In this document: positions 14,181 to 22,721 of the stretch, piece after piece
Layout of the letters: every line of letters begins with the position of its first letter
Position numbering within the stretch: position 1 is the first letter of the stretch
The notes under the pieces: generated by a model
What the model saw: the letters and a program-made list of their open reading frames with translations, nothing else
What the model was told of the DNA's origin: nothing
Databases searched by the model: none
From: JAISGQ01 sp045604965
GTDB lineage: Bacteria > Bacillota > Clostridia > Oscillospirales > Acutalibacteraceae
DNA: 64,000 bases
Reading direction: 5' to 3'
Assembly: GCA_045604965.1 (NCBI GenBank)
Contig: JAZUPB010000014.1
Location: 62,001 to 126,000, forward strand
Position numbers and translations under genes: made by a program

Positions 14181-15347
14181 TTATTTGTTAATAACGCGGA
14201 CTCTGATAACGCCCTCGATACCCTTTACAGCCTCGATGGAAGCCTCGCTGATAGCGCTGTCGCAATCGAGAACAGTGTAAGCGTAATCCTTCTTGGACTT
14301 GGAAAGCATATTCTCAATGTTGAGACCCTGTGCAGAGAATACAGCAGCAAGTCTTGTAAGGGTGTTGGGGATGTTCTTGTGGAGAACGCAGAGACGGAAG
14401 TTCTCTACAGGACCGCAGTCGAGGTCGGGGAACATAACAGCGTTCTTGATGGAGCCCTCTTCGAGGTACTTCTTGACTTCGTCAGCAGCCATAACAGCGC
14501 AGTTGTCTTCAGACTCGGGAGTAGAAGCGCCGAGGTGGGGGATAGCAACGATACCGTCAACACCGAGAACCTCGTCGGTGGGGAAGTCGACAACATAGCC
14601 GCCGACCTTGCCGCTGGCAAGAGCTTCCTTGATAACGTCAGCGTCAACGAGCTCTGCACGTGCGAAGTTGAGAATGCGAACGCCGTCCTTCATCTGGGAG
14701 ATAGCCTCAGCACCGAGGTAACCCTTGGTGTCTGCGTTGTAAGGAACGTGGATGGAAATGTAATCGCAGTTCTCGTAGATCTCCTTGAGGTTTACGGAGT
14801 GCTTGATGTGTCTGGAGAGGCTCCATGCAGCATCAAGGCTCATAAAGGGATCGTAGCCGTAAACGTCCATACCGAGGTTGTAAGCAGTGTTTGCAACAAG
14901 AGCACCGATAGCACCGAGACCGATAACGCCGAGCTTCTTGCCCTTTACTTCAGGACCTGCGAACTGAGCCTTGCCTTTTTCGACAAGCTTAGGAACATCT
15001 GCGCCCTGACCCTTGAGACCCTTAGCCCACTCGATAGCGGGGATGACCTTACGGGAGCACATAAAGAGAGCAGCGATAACGAGCTCCTTAACAGCGTTTG
15101 CGTTAGCACCGGGGGTGTTGAAAACAACGATACCCTTGTCAGCGCAGTCAACAACGGGGATGTTGTTGACGCCTGCGCCTGCTCGAGCGATAGCGAGAAG
15201 GCTTTCGGGCATATCCATTTCGTGCATGCTTGCGCTTCTTACGATAACTGCATCGGGATTTTCTACTGCATCGCCTGCGGTGTAACCTTCGCCAAGTCTG
15301 TTAAGACCGACAGCAGCGATTTTATTGAGTGTAAGAATGTTATACAT
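14181..15347 (-). CDS. serA: D-3-phosphoglycerate dehydrogenase
   Basis: The 388-residue enzyme oxidises 3-phosphoglycerate to 3-phosphohydroxypyruvate with NAD, the first step of serine synthesis in the cytoplasm. The Rossmann motif GLGAIG (143-148), catalytic Arg230 (LNFARAEL), Glu259 (FPTDE) and His271 (IPHLGAST) are visible, followed by a C-terminal ACT domain (NIPNTLTRLAAVFSAQGLNIENM) that usually mediates feedback by serine. The length fits the short type with only an ACT domain. TAGGAGAG precedes the ATG. It follows serC by 26 bp in one operon; no serB phosphatase gene is in the window. Codon bias is strong, leaving a 356-codon antisense frame that is not a gene. Confidence 0.95.
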   Translation of the reverse strand: MYNILTLNKIAAVGLNRLGEGYTAGDAVENPDAVIVRSASMHEMDMPESLLAIARAGAGVNNIPVVDCADKGIVVFNTPGANANAVKELVIAALFMCSRKVIPAIEWAKGLKGQGADVPKLVEKGKAQFAGPEVKGKKLGVIGLGAIGALVANTAYNLGMDVYGYDPFMSLDAAWSLSRHIKHSVNLKEIYENCDYISIHVPYNADTKGYLGAEAISQMKDGVRILNFARAELVDADVIKEALASGKVGGYVVDFPTDEVLGVDGIVAIPHLGASTPESEDNCAVMAADEVKKYLEEGSIKNAVMFPDLDCGPVENFRLCVLHKNIPNTLTRLAAVFSAQGLNIENMLSKSKKDYAYTVLDCDSAISEASIEAVKGIEGVIRVRVINK

Positions 15348-15373
15348 TGTAAAACTCTCCTAATTTTCAGTAA

Positions 15374-16456
15374 TTATTTGTTCTCAGCCTCGAACTTCTT
15401 CATAAACTCAACGAGCTTCTCAACACCCTCGGTGGGCATTGCGTTGTAGATGGAAGCTCTCATGCCGCCAACGGAACGGTGACCCTTGAGGTTTACGAAG
15501 CCTGCAGCGGTAGCTTCCTTGACGAACTTAGCGTCGAGCTCATCGTTGCCGGTAACGAAGGGAACGTTCATAAGGGAACGATCTTCCTTGACAACGGTGC
15601 CCTTGAACATCTCGGAAGAATCGAGGTAATCGTAAAGGATCTTAGCCTTGTTTTCATTGATCTCCTTCATCTTCTCTACGCCGCCGAGCTCGAGAAGCCA
15701 CTCGAGAACGAGCTTAGCAATGTAGATAGCATAGCAAGGAGGAGTATTGTACATAGAACCATTCTCGGAATGGGTGCTGTACTTGAGCATAGTGGGGCAG
15801 CAAGCCTGGGGCTCTGCGATGAGATCCTCGCGGATGATGACAACAGTCAGACCTGCGCAGGACATATTCTTCTGAGCGCCTGCATAGAGCATACCGAACT
15901 TGGTTACATCGAGGGGCTCGGAGAGGATGCAGGAAGAAATGTCAGCAACCAGGGGAACATTGCCGGTCTCGGGGAGAGTGTTGTACTTGGTGCCGTAGAT
16001 GGTGTTGTTGAGGCAGATGTGGAAGTAATCTGCATCGGGAGTAAAGGTAGCAGGATCGAGCTTCGGGATATAGGAGAAGGTCTTATCCTTGCTGGAAGCG
16101 ATAACGTTAGCTTCGCCGTAACGGGAAGCTTCCTGATATGCCTTGTTTGCCCACTGACCGGTGATGACGAAGTCAGCCTTGCCGCTCTTGGTCATAAGGT
16201 TGAGGGGAATCATAGCGAACTGGGTGGAAGCACCACCCTGAAGGAAGAGAACCTTATAGTTGTCGGGAATGTTCATTACCTTGCGGAGAGCTGCCTCAGC
16301 GCCGTCGATGATAGCCTGATATGTCTTGGAGCGGTGAGACATCTCCATAACAGACTGACCGCTTCCCTCGTAATCAAGCATCTCGGATGCTGCTTTGGTA
16401 AGTACTGCCTCGGGCAGACAGGAAGGACCTGCAGAAAAATTGTAAACTCTTGCCAT
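15374..16456 (-). CDS. serC: Phosphoserine aminotransferase
   Basis: The 360-residue PLP enzyme converts 3-phosphohydroxypyruvate and glutamate to phosphoserine. It shows the family N-terminus (YNFSAGPSCLPEAVL), the substrate-binding EMSHRSKTY, the phosphate-cradle GGASTQF, and the PLP lysine in GAQKNM (Lys196). The C-terminus GHRSVGGMRASIYNAMPTEGVEKLVEFM carries the conserved arginine. It is the first gene of serC-serA, with ACGGAGG upstream of ATG and a consensus promoter about 65 bp further up. This order (serC before serA) is common in clostridia. Confidence 0.96.
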   Translation of the reverse strand: MARVYNFSAGPSCLPEAVLTKAASEMLDYEGSGQSVMEMSHRSKTYQAIIDGAEAALRKVMNIPDNYKVLFLQGGASTQFAMIPLNLMTKSGKADFVITGQWANKAYQEASRYGEANVIASSKDKTFSYIPKLDPATFTPDADYFHICLNNTIYGTKYNTLPETGNVPLVADISSCILSEPLDVTKFGMLYAGAQKNMSCAGLTVVIIREDLIAEPQACCPTMLKYSTHSENGSMYNTPPCYAIYIAKLVLEWLLELGGVEKMKEINENKAKILYDYLDSSEMFKGTVVKEDRSLMNVPFVTGNDELDAKFVKEATAAGFVNLKGHRSVGGMRASIYNAMPTEGVEKLVEFMKKFEAENK

Positions 16457-16524
16457 TGTTTGTTACCTCCGTTATGTAGATATTCGCTCCTGATTAAGAG
16501 CTTTCTTAAAATAAGATTAGTTCA

Positions 16525-16553
16525 ATTATAGTTTTACTCTCTCACATAGTCAA
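16525..16553 (-). promoter_or_regulatory. SigA promoter of serC-serA
   Basis: On the minus strand TTGACT (16548-16553) and TATAAT (16525-16530) are 17 bp apart. The rest of the 16457-16780 gap shows no gene; I see no T-box or serine-sensing element in the roughly 60-nt leader. Confidence 0.85.
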
Positions 16554-16728
16554 CATTTTCGAGGGTAGAATTTGTCAAGGTTTTAACAGACTTTTTAGTG
16601 CATATTTTCACACTTTAGATTGATAAATTTAGAAAATGGACTATTTTCGTCCTCGATAGACGTACAGACTGCGAATGTGTACACGTGCGGTGGAATGTGT
16701 GCGCGGTGTATGGAAACATATTGCACAA

Positions 16729-16770
16729 AATAATAAAAAGCCCCTGCGGAACCGCCTGTACCGCAGGGGC
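16729..16770 (-). terminator. Terminator of the GerMN lipoprotein gene
   Basis: GCCCCTGCGG and CCGCAGGGGC form a 10-bp stem with an 11-nt loop, followed on the minus strand by TTTTTATTATTTT. Confidence 0.9.
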
Positions 16771-16780
16771 AATATGTCCA

Positions 16781-17770
16781 TCAGAAATTGGTGTATGCAA
16801 ATTCCTCAGAATAACCGCAGATGGCACTTTCAAGATATTCGCCTTCGACCATAAAGCGGACTGCCTGCAGGTCATAGGCTGTGATATATGTGTTGGCAAT
16901 AGCCTCAAGCACAGGTCTGCCTGTCATTCCTCCGATATCCTTGAACTCCTTGGAGAAATCAAGCTCCATAATGCCGTTTCGTCCCTTTACCATAGTGCCG
17001 CTGAGAAGACTGCATTTGGAGGGAATCTGAGAATTCAGACTCTTGAGAGCCTTCCATACGTGCCATTTTGAATCACTTTCTACGGTCATTTCACGGGCAA
17101 AGACCTCAAGATCATCGTTTACCCAGTATATTTCGGCCATAAAGCCCTCGGAAGAAGGTTCGTCAGCGGATTCGGGCTCATCGAATGACGGAGCTTTGAA
17201 ATCTGGATCGACAGTAAGATTCTCAATCTCTGAGAGATAAATGCCTCCGTCTCTGCCGTTGTATGTCACAGCGTATGTGTAAGTTTTGCCGTTTGCGGTA
17301 TACACCACCGCATCGGTGGGCATTCCCTCGGGGACCATACGCATATAGTTGATTGCTTCATCGGGCTTTACGGAAGGCACGTCGAAAAGGTGCTTTCCGT
17401 CGGTGATGTAGCCTTCATCGCCGTAATAGATGCCCAAAACATAGAAATCTGTCATTCCGGCATCGCACCACATAACATAGTCCTCGATGGGGTCGTCGCC
17501 GAAGGGATAAAATTTGCTGAATCTTGCAAAATGTTCATCGTCGGTGATGGCGGTCTGAAGCAAAGGACTTGCTTCGTCCTTCTTTTCGTTATCCTCCTTC
17601 TGAGGCTCGGAAGATACAGGCGCATCAGTCTCGGTCGTTTCGGATATATCCTGCCCGTTCTGTACAGGGGGCGTTGGGTCGGAAACAGTAGGTGTCTCAG
17701 GTTTTTCTCCGCAGGCAGAAACTGTGAGCAGTATCAGTATACAGAGAATCGCGGCAATTATCTTTTTCAT
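16781..17770 (-). CDS. GerMN domain-containing lipoprotein
   Basis: The 329-residue protein starts with a lipoprotein signal (KKIIAAILCILILLTVSAC) followed by a Pro/Thr/Glu-rich linker (about 22-70). A middle region (about 71-190) has no assignment. The C-terminal 110 residues form a GerMN domain: EIYWVNDDLEVFARE, VWKALKSLNS, GIMELDFSKEFKDIG, VLEAIANTYITAYDLQAVRFMVEGEYLE. GerMN domains occur in the spore protein GerM and in LpqB-type envelope lipoproteins; here it does not by itself indicate sporulation. The product should be anchored outside the membrane. It has its own promoter and terminator. Confidence 0.85.
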   Translation of the reverse strand: MKKIIAAILCILILLTVSACGEKPETPTVSDPTPPVQNGQDISETTETDAPVSSEPQKEDNEKKDEASPLLQTAITDDEHFARFSKFYPFGDDPIEDYVMWCDAGMTDFYVLGIYYGDEGYITDGKHLFDVPSVKPDEAINYMRMVPEGMPTDAVVYTANGKTYTYAVTYNGRDGGIYLSEIENLTVDPDFKAPSFDEPESADEPSSEGFMAEIYWVNDDLEVFAREMTVESDSKWHVWKALKSLNSQIPSKCSLLSGTMVKGRNGIMELDFSKEFKDIGGMTGRPVLEAIANTYITAYDLQAVRFMVEGEYLESAICGYSEEFAYTNF

Positions 17771-17808
17771 AATTCATTCCTCCCGAATCAATACATTCTT
17801 TCAAACTA

Positions 17809-17837
17809 ATCATATACTAAAAAACACAGGATTTCAA
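17809..17837 (-). promoter_or_regulatory. SigA promoter of the GerMN lipoprotein gene
   Basis: On the minus strand TTGAAA (17832-17837) and TATGAT (17809-17814) are 17 bp apart, about 40 bp upstream of the ATG. Confidence 0.7.
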
Positions 17838-17855
17838 TACACAGAAAAAGAAATC

Positions 17856-17884
17856 TCGACAAACGGGAGCAGATAAAATATAAT
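17856..17884 (+). promoter_or_regulatory. SigA promoter of the 121-aa membrane protein gene
   Basis: TCGACA (17856-17861) and a perfect TATAAT (17879-17884) are 17 bp apart, 27 bp upstream of the ATG. It lies back to back with the GerMN promoter. Confidence 0.75.
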
Positions 17885-17911
17885 AAGAACGTCAAAAAGG
17901 GGAGAGAAATT

Positions 17912-18277
17912 ATGCTGTGGAAAAAGCTCGACAGGATCGAAAAGAAAATAAGCGGGATACTTAAAATAAACGACGGGATCCCTGCGTGGGTGCTGATGAT
18001 AATCTACTGGCTGCTTGGGGCAGTGACTATATTTATCGGAGCAAAGATTGTATCAGTGATGCCGGGAATACTGCACGATCTGCTCACAGGTGTATTTTCT
18101 GCAGCTGCAGTGCTGTGTATTTTCTCAGCAATGTGGCAGTTCGGGCAGATATTTGAAGGACGCAGCTTCTGCAAGATGATCCACAGAATTATAATTATCG
18201 TTTTTTTTGCAGCTTTATTTGCAGTGCTGATAATAATGATATCGTATCTGGACGCAAAGTGCGGCTGTAAGAACTGA
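17912..18277 (+). CDS. Small membrane protein of unknown function
   Basis: The 121-residue product has a charged amphipathic N-terminus (LWKKLDRIEKKISGIL) and three hydrophobic helices at about 25-48, 56-78 and 90-112, ending CGCKN. AGGGGAG precedes the ATG. It stands alone between its own promoter and a bidirectional terminator, facing the GH3 gene. I do not recognise a family. Confidence 0.75.
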   Translation: MLWKKLDRIEKKISGILKINDGIPAWVLMIIYWLLGAVTIFIGAKIVSVMPGILHDLLTGVFSAAAVLCIFSAMWQFGQIFEGRSFCKMIHRIIIIVFFAALFAVLIIMISYLDAKCGCKN

Positions 18278-18284
18278 TAATAAT

Positions 18285-18312
18285 AAAAGGCACGGAAAAT
18301 TCCGTGCCTTTT
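18285..18312. terminator. Bidirectional terminator
   Basis: AAAAGGCACGG and CCGTGCCTTTT form an 11-bp perfect stem between the small membrane protein gene and the convergent GH3 gene. Confidence 0.9.
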
Positions 18313-18317
18313 AAACA

Positions 18318-21227
18318 TTATTCAGACAAAAACTCAATGGAATATATGGCCAATTCATCGTTAGTTATAAGCCTGAGATCGAAAATACGGTCAGAGGGCA
18401 GATTTATGGCACATTCCACTGCCTGCCATGTGGGGAAGTTGTGCTCGCCGGGCTTTTTGGGCCATTCAGCGATATCTGCAGACATAGGAACAGTAACCTC
18501 AGCGGCAACATCTCCCTCGTCGATAAGGAACTCAAGCTTTGCGCCCTGAGCGGTAAAGCCTGCACAGCAGAGTCGGACTTTGGTCACATTCTCCGAGACA
18601 CAGCTTATAAAATCGACTTCGCCGCCGTGAACAGCATCTGTTCGCACAGCAGGGGTGGAACTGCCGCGCTTTTCGATAAAGGTGACGTCCTCATAGTCAT
18701 CGCACTTCCAGGGATAGATAACGCCCTGAAGCTTGCGGGGCTCTATTTTTTTGCCGGGTATGATTATCTGACCTGTAAGTCTGATATCGCCGCTGGAAGC
18801 GCCGATCATAACATTTGCAAAGCCGCGCTCAAGGACGAAACTGTCGGTGGTGACATCCCAGACACGAAGCTCATCGTGAGGCAGAGAGAATGAAATGTCT
18901 ATGCTGCTGTTTGCCGGTACAGAAACACGGTCAAAGCCCTTGAGCTGCATAATAGGCCTCGGCAGAGCGGAATCCCTGATGCTGACATACATCTGAGGAA
19001 CATCCTGAGCATCAAAATCGCTATGGTTGGTGAGGCTGAATGTGACCTCCCAGCCATTTTCGGCAGGAATTATTTTCAAATCGGAATATGAGAACTCAGC
19101 ATAGCTCAGACCGTGTCCGAAGGGATAGATGATACCTTCGTCATTCCAGAGATAGGTCATTTTGCTGTGCATAATATCGTAGTCCATAACACTTTCGGGA
19201 CGATAGCGATCGTTTCTGACCCAGCTCATAGGCAGTCTGCCTGCAGGGGAGATATCGCCGGAGAGAATGTCGGCGAGACCGTTTCCTGTTTCCTGCATAC
19301 CGTGAGCGAGAGTGACTACAGCATTGGAAAGTGCAAATGCCATACCGCCGTCAAAGGGGTAGCTGGTAATTACAACTGCAACGCTGTTAGAATTAGCCAG
19401 AGCGGCATTTCTTATAAGCTGCTCATCGCGATGGGGCAGAAGAAGAGAATGACGGTCGATACATTCGCGGGCGTGTATCATAGGATTGGTGCCGACTACA
19501 GTGACTACTGTATCGTAATCCTTTGCGCGGATCATAGCCTCTGCCTCATTGTTTATAATGCACATAGAGAAAAGATTGTCTTCAGAGGGAGCAAAGGGTT
19601 TGCTGAACTTGATGGATTCGCCTTCTGCACACCAGGAGGCAAGTCTGCCGTCAAAGGCCTTTATATAATACTTTCCGTCACCCTGAGGTACGAGGGTGAA
19701 CTGAGTTTTAACAAACCAGCAGAGAGAGTTGTCTGCGATAGCTCTTGCAGGATATTCCTTTTCGATACGGGCCTGCATTTCCATTTCTTCGGGTGAGAGC
19801 TTCTGGTTGGGCTTTACAAGGTGACCGAGATCTATAAGCTTGCCGTTTTCAAGGGAACGGAGAGTTACTGCGCCGAAGCCCCAGTCCTCAAGATAGAACT
19901 TTGCGCTTTCCTGTCCTTTTTTGCCGACCATAAGGGCATTGTGTTCGGAACCGAGAACAACGGGAAGACCTGAAGAAGTGCAGAAGCTTACGATATCGCG
20001 GGCTTCGAGATAATCTACATTATCTTCTCCGAAGCGAGCCTTCAGTCCGTCGAGAACGGTTACCTTGTAATCCATAAATGCGGTATACCAGTCCATATGG
20101 AGCTGAGTTGCCATATGGCCGATAACAGCTATTTTTCCGCCCTTAATAGGCAGTGCACCGCGATTTTTGAGGAGCACGCAGGATTCGGAAACGGCACGTC
20201 TGGTTATTGCCTTGTGCTCATCGCTGTTTACAAGCTCCTCGGTTTTGAGATGGTCATAGGGCGTGGAGGGGTCAAACTGTCCGAGTTTGAATCTTACACG
20301 GAGGATATCGCGTACGTGGGGATCGATATCAGCTTCGGTTATAAGACCTTTTTCGAAAGCCTCTTTTACTGCAGGGAGAACTATTTCTGGTTTGTCGTTC
20401 ATAGAGTCTGCGCCGTTCTTAAATGCGTGGGCTACAGTCTCGCAGTGGTCATTAAAATAATTGTGAAGGGTAACGGTCTGCATAAAGTCACCGCCGTCGG
20501 TGACGATATGACCTCGGTCTCTCATTCCCCATTCATCCTTGACAAGGTCGTTTAGCATAGGGTTGAGCATCATAGGAATACCGTTGACCTCATTATAGGA
20601 GCTCATAACGGAATATGCTCCTGCGTCCTTTATGGCAGCCTTGAAAGGCACGGTGTAATATTCGCGGAGAAGTCTCGGAGAGATCGAGCAGTTGCAGGAA
20701 CCGCGAAGGTGTTCGTTGTTGTTTGCAAAGAAATGCTTCGGACCGCTTGTTACCATAATGGGATCTTTGCCGTTGTCGTTCTGAGCGGCGGTGATTATGG
20801 ATTTGGCAAGCTCACTTGTCAGATAGGGATCCTCGCCGTAGCCCTCTTCGGTTCTGCCCCAATAGGGGTTTCTTTCAAGGTCTACTGTGGGGAACCAGAG
20901 AGTGGTGCCGCTTTTTTTGCCTGTGCGGTTATAAAAAGCACGGGCTTCCTTACCTGTTACTTCGCCGATTTTTGAAAGAAGATCGCGGTCAAAGGATGCG
21001 GCAAGTCCGATAGTCTGAGGGAATGTGGTGGCAGGACCGAGACGGTCAATATAACCGTGAGCGCCTTCGCCGCCGATTGTAAATTCATCAATGCCGAGTC
21101 GGGGGATGGCGGGATGTTCTGTGGGGATAAAGTTGATTTTGTCCTCAACGGTAAGCCTCAACATAAGATCGTCGAGCCTCTGCTCAATATCGAGAGAGGG
21201 GTCTTTGAAAGGGAACTCAAAAGCCAT
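18318..21227 (-). CDS. GH3 family beta-glycosidase with inserted domain
   Basis: The 969-residue enzyme has the GH3 N-terminal barrel with ERNPYWGRTEEGYGEDPYL (about 118-136), GPKHFFANNNE (substrate-binding KH) and the nucleophile motif IVTDGGDF (Asp244). The alpha/beta sandwich domain follows (SCVLLKNRGALPI, VVITSYPFDGG), interrupted around residues 430-590 by an extra section (KYYIKAFDGRLASWCAEGESIKF) resembling a fascin/beta-trefoil insert. After GHGLSYAEF comes an FN3-like domain, then about 130 unassigned residues that may bind carbohydrate. No signal peptide is seen, so it is cytoplasmic. Specificity, whether beta-glucoside or beta-xyloside, is open. CGGAGGAAA precedes the ATG. Confidence 0.9.
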   Translation of the reverse strand: MAFEFPFKDPSLDIEQRLDDLMLRLTVEDKINFIPTEHPAIPRLGIDEFTIGGEGAHGYIDRLGPATTFPQTIGLAASFDRDLLSKIGEVTGKEARAFYNRTGKKSGTTLWFPTVDLERNPYWGRTEEGYGEDPYLTSELAKSIITAAQNDNGKDPIMVTSGPKHFFANNNEHLRGSCNCSISPRLLREYYTVPFKAAIKDAGAYSVMSSYNEVNGIPMMLNPMLNDLVKDEWGMRDRGHIVTDGGDFMQTVTLHNYFNDHCETVAHAFKNGADSMNDKPEIVLPAVKEAFEKGLITEADIDPHVRDILRVRFKLGQFDPSTPYDHLKTEELVNSDEHKAITRRAVSESCVLLKNRGALPIKGGKIAVIGHMATQLHMDWYTAFMDYKVTVLDGLKARFGEDNVDYLEARDIVSFCTSSGLPVVLGSEHNALMVGKKGQESAKFYLEDWGFGAVTLRSLENGKLIDLGHLVKPNQKLSPEEMEMQARIEKEYPARAIADNSLCWFVKTQFTLVPQGDGKYYIKAFDGRLASWCAEGESIKFSKPFAPSEDNLFSMCIINNEAEAMIRAKDYDTVVTVVGTNPMIHARECIDRHSLLLPHRDEQLIRNAALANSNSVAVVITSYPFDGGMAFALSNAVVTLAHGMQETGNGLADILSGDISPAGRLPMSWVRNDRYRPESVMDYDIMHSKMTYLWNDEGIIYPFGHGLSYAEFSYSDLKIIPAENGWEVTFSLTNHSDFDAQDVPQMYVSIRDSALPRPIMQLKGFDRVSVPANSSIDISFSLPHDELRVWDVTTDSFVLERGFANVMIGASSGDIRLTGQIIIPGKKIEPRKLQGVIYPWKCDDYEDVTFIEKRGSSTPAVRTDAVHGGEVDFISCVSENVTKVRLCCAGFTAQGAKLEFLIDEGDVAAEVTVPMSADIAEWPKKPGEHNFPTWQAVECAINLPSDRIFDLRLITNDELAIYSIEFLSE

Positions 21228-21275
21228 TTTATTTCCTCCGATTTTAGTTTGTTAATATAATTTGGTATCAGATTC

Positions 21276-21304
21276 ATAATACTTGACCGCCGATGCCCTG
21301 TCAA
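21276..21304 (-). promoter_or_regulatory. SigA promoter of the GH3 gene
   Basis: On the minus strand TTGACA (21299-21304) and TATTAT (21276-21281) are 17 bp apart. Confidence 0.8.
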
Positions 21305-21340
21305 GGGTTATTGTGTCACAGGCGTAAAGTCTTGTATCGG

Positions 21341-21369
21341 TTGCAATGAATACATTTATGTGCTACAAT
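21341..21369 (+). promoter_or_regulatory. SigA promoter of the LRR membrane protein gene
   Basis: TTGCAA (21341-21346) and TACAAT (21364-21369) are 17 bp apart, divergent from the GH3 promoter. Confidence 0.75.
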
Positions 21370-21403
21370 ATCTGCGGATATTTCCTGAAAGGAGAATAGT
21401 GTT

Positions 21404-22573
21404 ATGGCTATGAAAGCATACTACGGCGGATCAAATTACCAGAAGCGCCGCAGAAGATCAAACAGCATAGGATCTATGCTGTGGGACTACCGTCCGCAGA
21501 TCATAATAGGAGTTATCGCTCTTGTGCTTGCGCTTATAATAATCCTCTTTATAAATGTCTGCGGAGACAAAAAGCCCGACTCGGTGGAGTTTGCAGGGGA
21601 AAAGTATTCCACCTCGCTTACAAGGCTCGATCTTTCGGGGATGGATATCGATAATGAGGAAGAGCTTAAATATTTTACGTCTCTTAATTACCTTGATCTT
21701 TCGGGAACAGGCATCGATGACCTGTCCTCTCTCGCAGGTCTTAAAAAGCTCAGAACGCTGAAGCTCGGCTCCCTGACAGTGACCGAATCGACAGACCCCT
21801 CCTATACAGGTGTCGATGAGGTGTTGGGAACCACCATAAAATACAACAACATTGCGGATATCTCACCTCTTTCGAAGCTTACAGAGCTTGAAGAGCTGTA
21901 TCTCGACGACAACCGCATAGAGAGCATAAATGCTCTTGCAAAGTGCGTAAAGCTCAAGCGCCTGAGCCTGTCTGGAAATTATGTTTCCGACCTGTCGCCC
22001 GTTGCCGAAATGTCTGCGCTTGAATATCTCAATATTTCAGACAACAATATTTCGGAGCTTTCTGCATTGTCATCGGTTGTGACTCTGAGAGAACTGCATC
22101 TGAGAAACTGCTACGTTGAATCTCTTACCCCCATAGCAAGACTGACAAGTCTTAGCGTGCTGAATATCGACAATAACAGCGCATCGGATATTTCTGCGCT
22201 GTCGAAGATGACTGAAATGACCGATCTTGTCCTCAACAGCAACGGAATAAAGGATATCTCCGCGCTTAAGGATATGAAAAATCTGAGAATTCTGTCTTTC
22301 CAGGACAATGATGTGTCGGATATCTCACCGCTCGCCAAGCTTGCAAGGCTTTACAGCCTGAATTTTTCCAGCAACGACGTGTCGGATATCAAGCCTCTTG
22401 CAGAGCTTGAGGGACTGCGTGAGCTATCCTTCGGACAGAACAGCGTAAAGAGCCTGGCACCGCTTGCAAAGCTCAAGAATCTTACTATGCTCGAATTTGC
22501 GGACAACGATGTTTCCGATGCAGCAGCAAAAAAGGAAGCGGACAAGCGTCCCGACTGTGAGGTCAGATACTGA
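21404..22573 (+). CDS. Membrane-anchored leucine-rich repeat protein
   Basis: The 389-residue protein has a basic N-terminus (QKRRRRSN), one membrane helix at about 33-52, and an extracytoplasmic internalin-type LRR array from about residue 68 to 375. The repeats are about 22 residues with cores such as LYLDDNRIESINAL, LNISDNNISELSAL and LSFQDNDVSDISPL. It is therefore a type II membrane protein with LRRs on the cell surface, likely a protein- or ligand-binding scaffold. AAAGGAG precedes the ATG. It is monocistronic and divergent from the GH3 gene. The ligand is unknown. Confidence 0.88.
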   Translation: MAMKAYYGGSNYQKRRRRSNSIGSMLWDYRPQIIIGVIALVLALIIILFINVCGDKKPDSVEFAGEKYSTSLTRLDLSGMDIDNEEELKYFTSLNYLDLSGTGIDDLSSLAGLKKLRTLKLGSLTVTESTDPSYTGVDEVLGTTIKYNNIADISPLSKLTELEELYLDDNRIESINALAKCVKLKRLSLSGNYVSDLSPVAEMSALEYLNISDNNISELSALSSVVTLRELHLRNCYVESLTPIARLTSLSVLNIDNNSASDISALSKMTEMTDLVLNSNGIKDISALKDMKNLRILSFQDNDVSDISPLAKLARLYSLNFSSNDVSDIKPLAELEGLRELSFGQNSVKSLAPLAKLKNLTMLEFADNDVSDAAAKKEADKRPDCEVRY

Positions 22574-22602
22574 TCTGCCAAGAATCTTAACTGATAATTA
22601 AT

Positions 22603-22630
22603 AAAGGCTCTTCTTTTGAGAAGAGCCTTT
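22603..22630 (+). terminator. Terminator of the LRR protein gene
   Basis: AAAGGCTCTTC and GAAGAGCCTTT pair, with loop TTTTGA, and ATTTTTG follows. Confidence 0.9.
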
Positions 22631-22655
22631 ATTTTTGCACCAATTCCTGTTTTGC

Positions 22656-22684
22656 TTGCCTTTATATAGGGATTAGTATATAAT
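22656..22684 (+). promoter_or_regulatory. SigA promoter of the GH13 gene
   Basis: TTGCCT (22656-22661) and TATAAT (22679-22684) are 17 bp apart. Transcription would start near 22691, downstream of an in-frame ATG at 22689, supporting the TTG start at 22722. Confidence 0.7.
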
Positions 22685-22721
22685 AGTAATGTTAACTAAT
22701 TATATTCAAAGGGTGAATTAC

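Noticed and set aside
16457..16780. Riboswitch or T-box before serC
   Set aside because: The leader is only about 60-70 nt and lacks the conserved elements; only a SigA promoter is clear.
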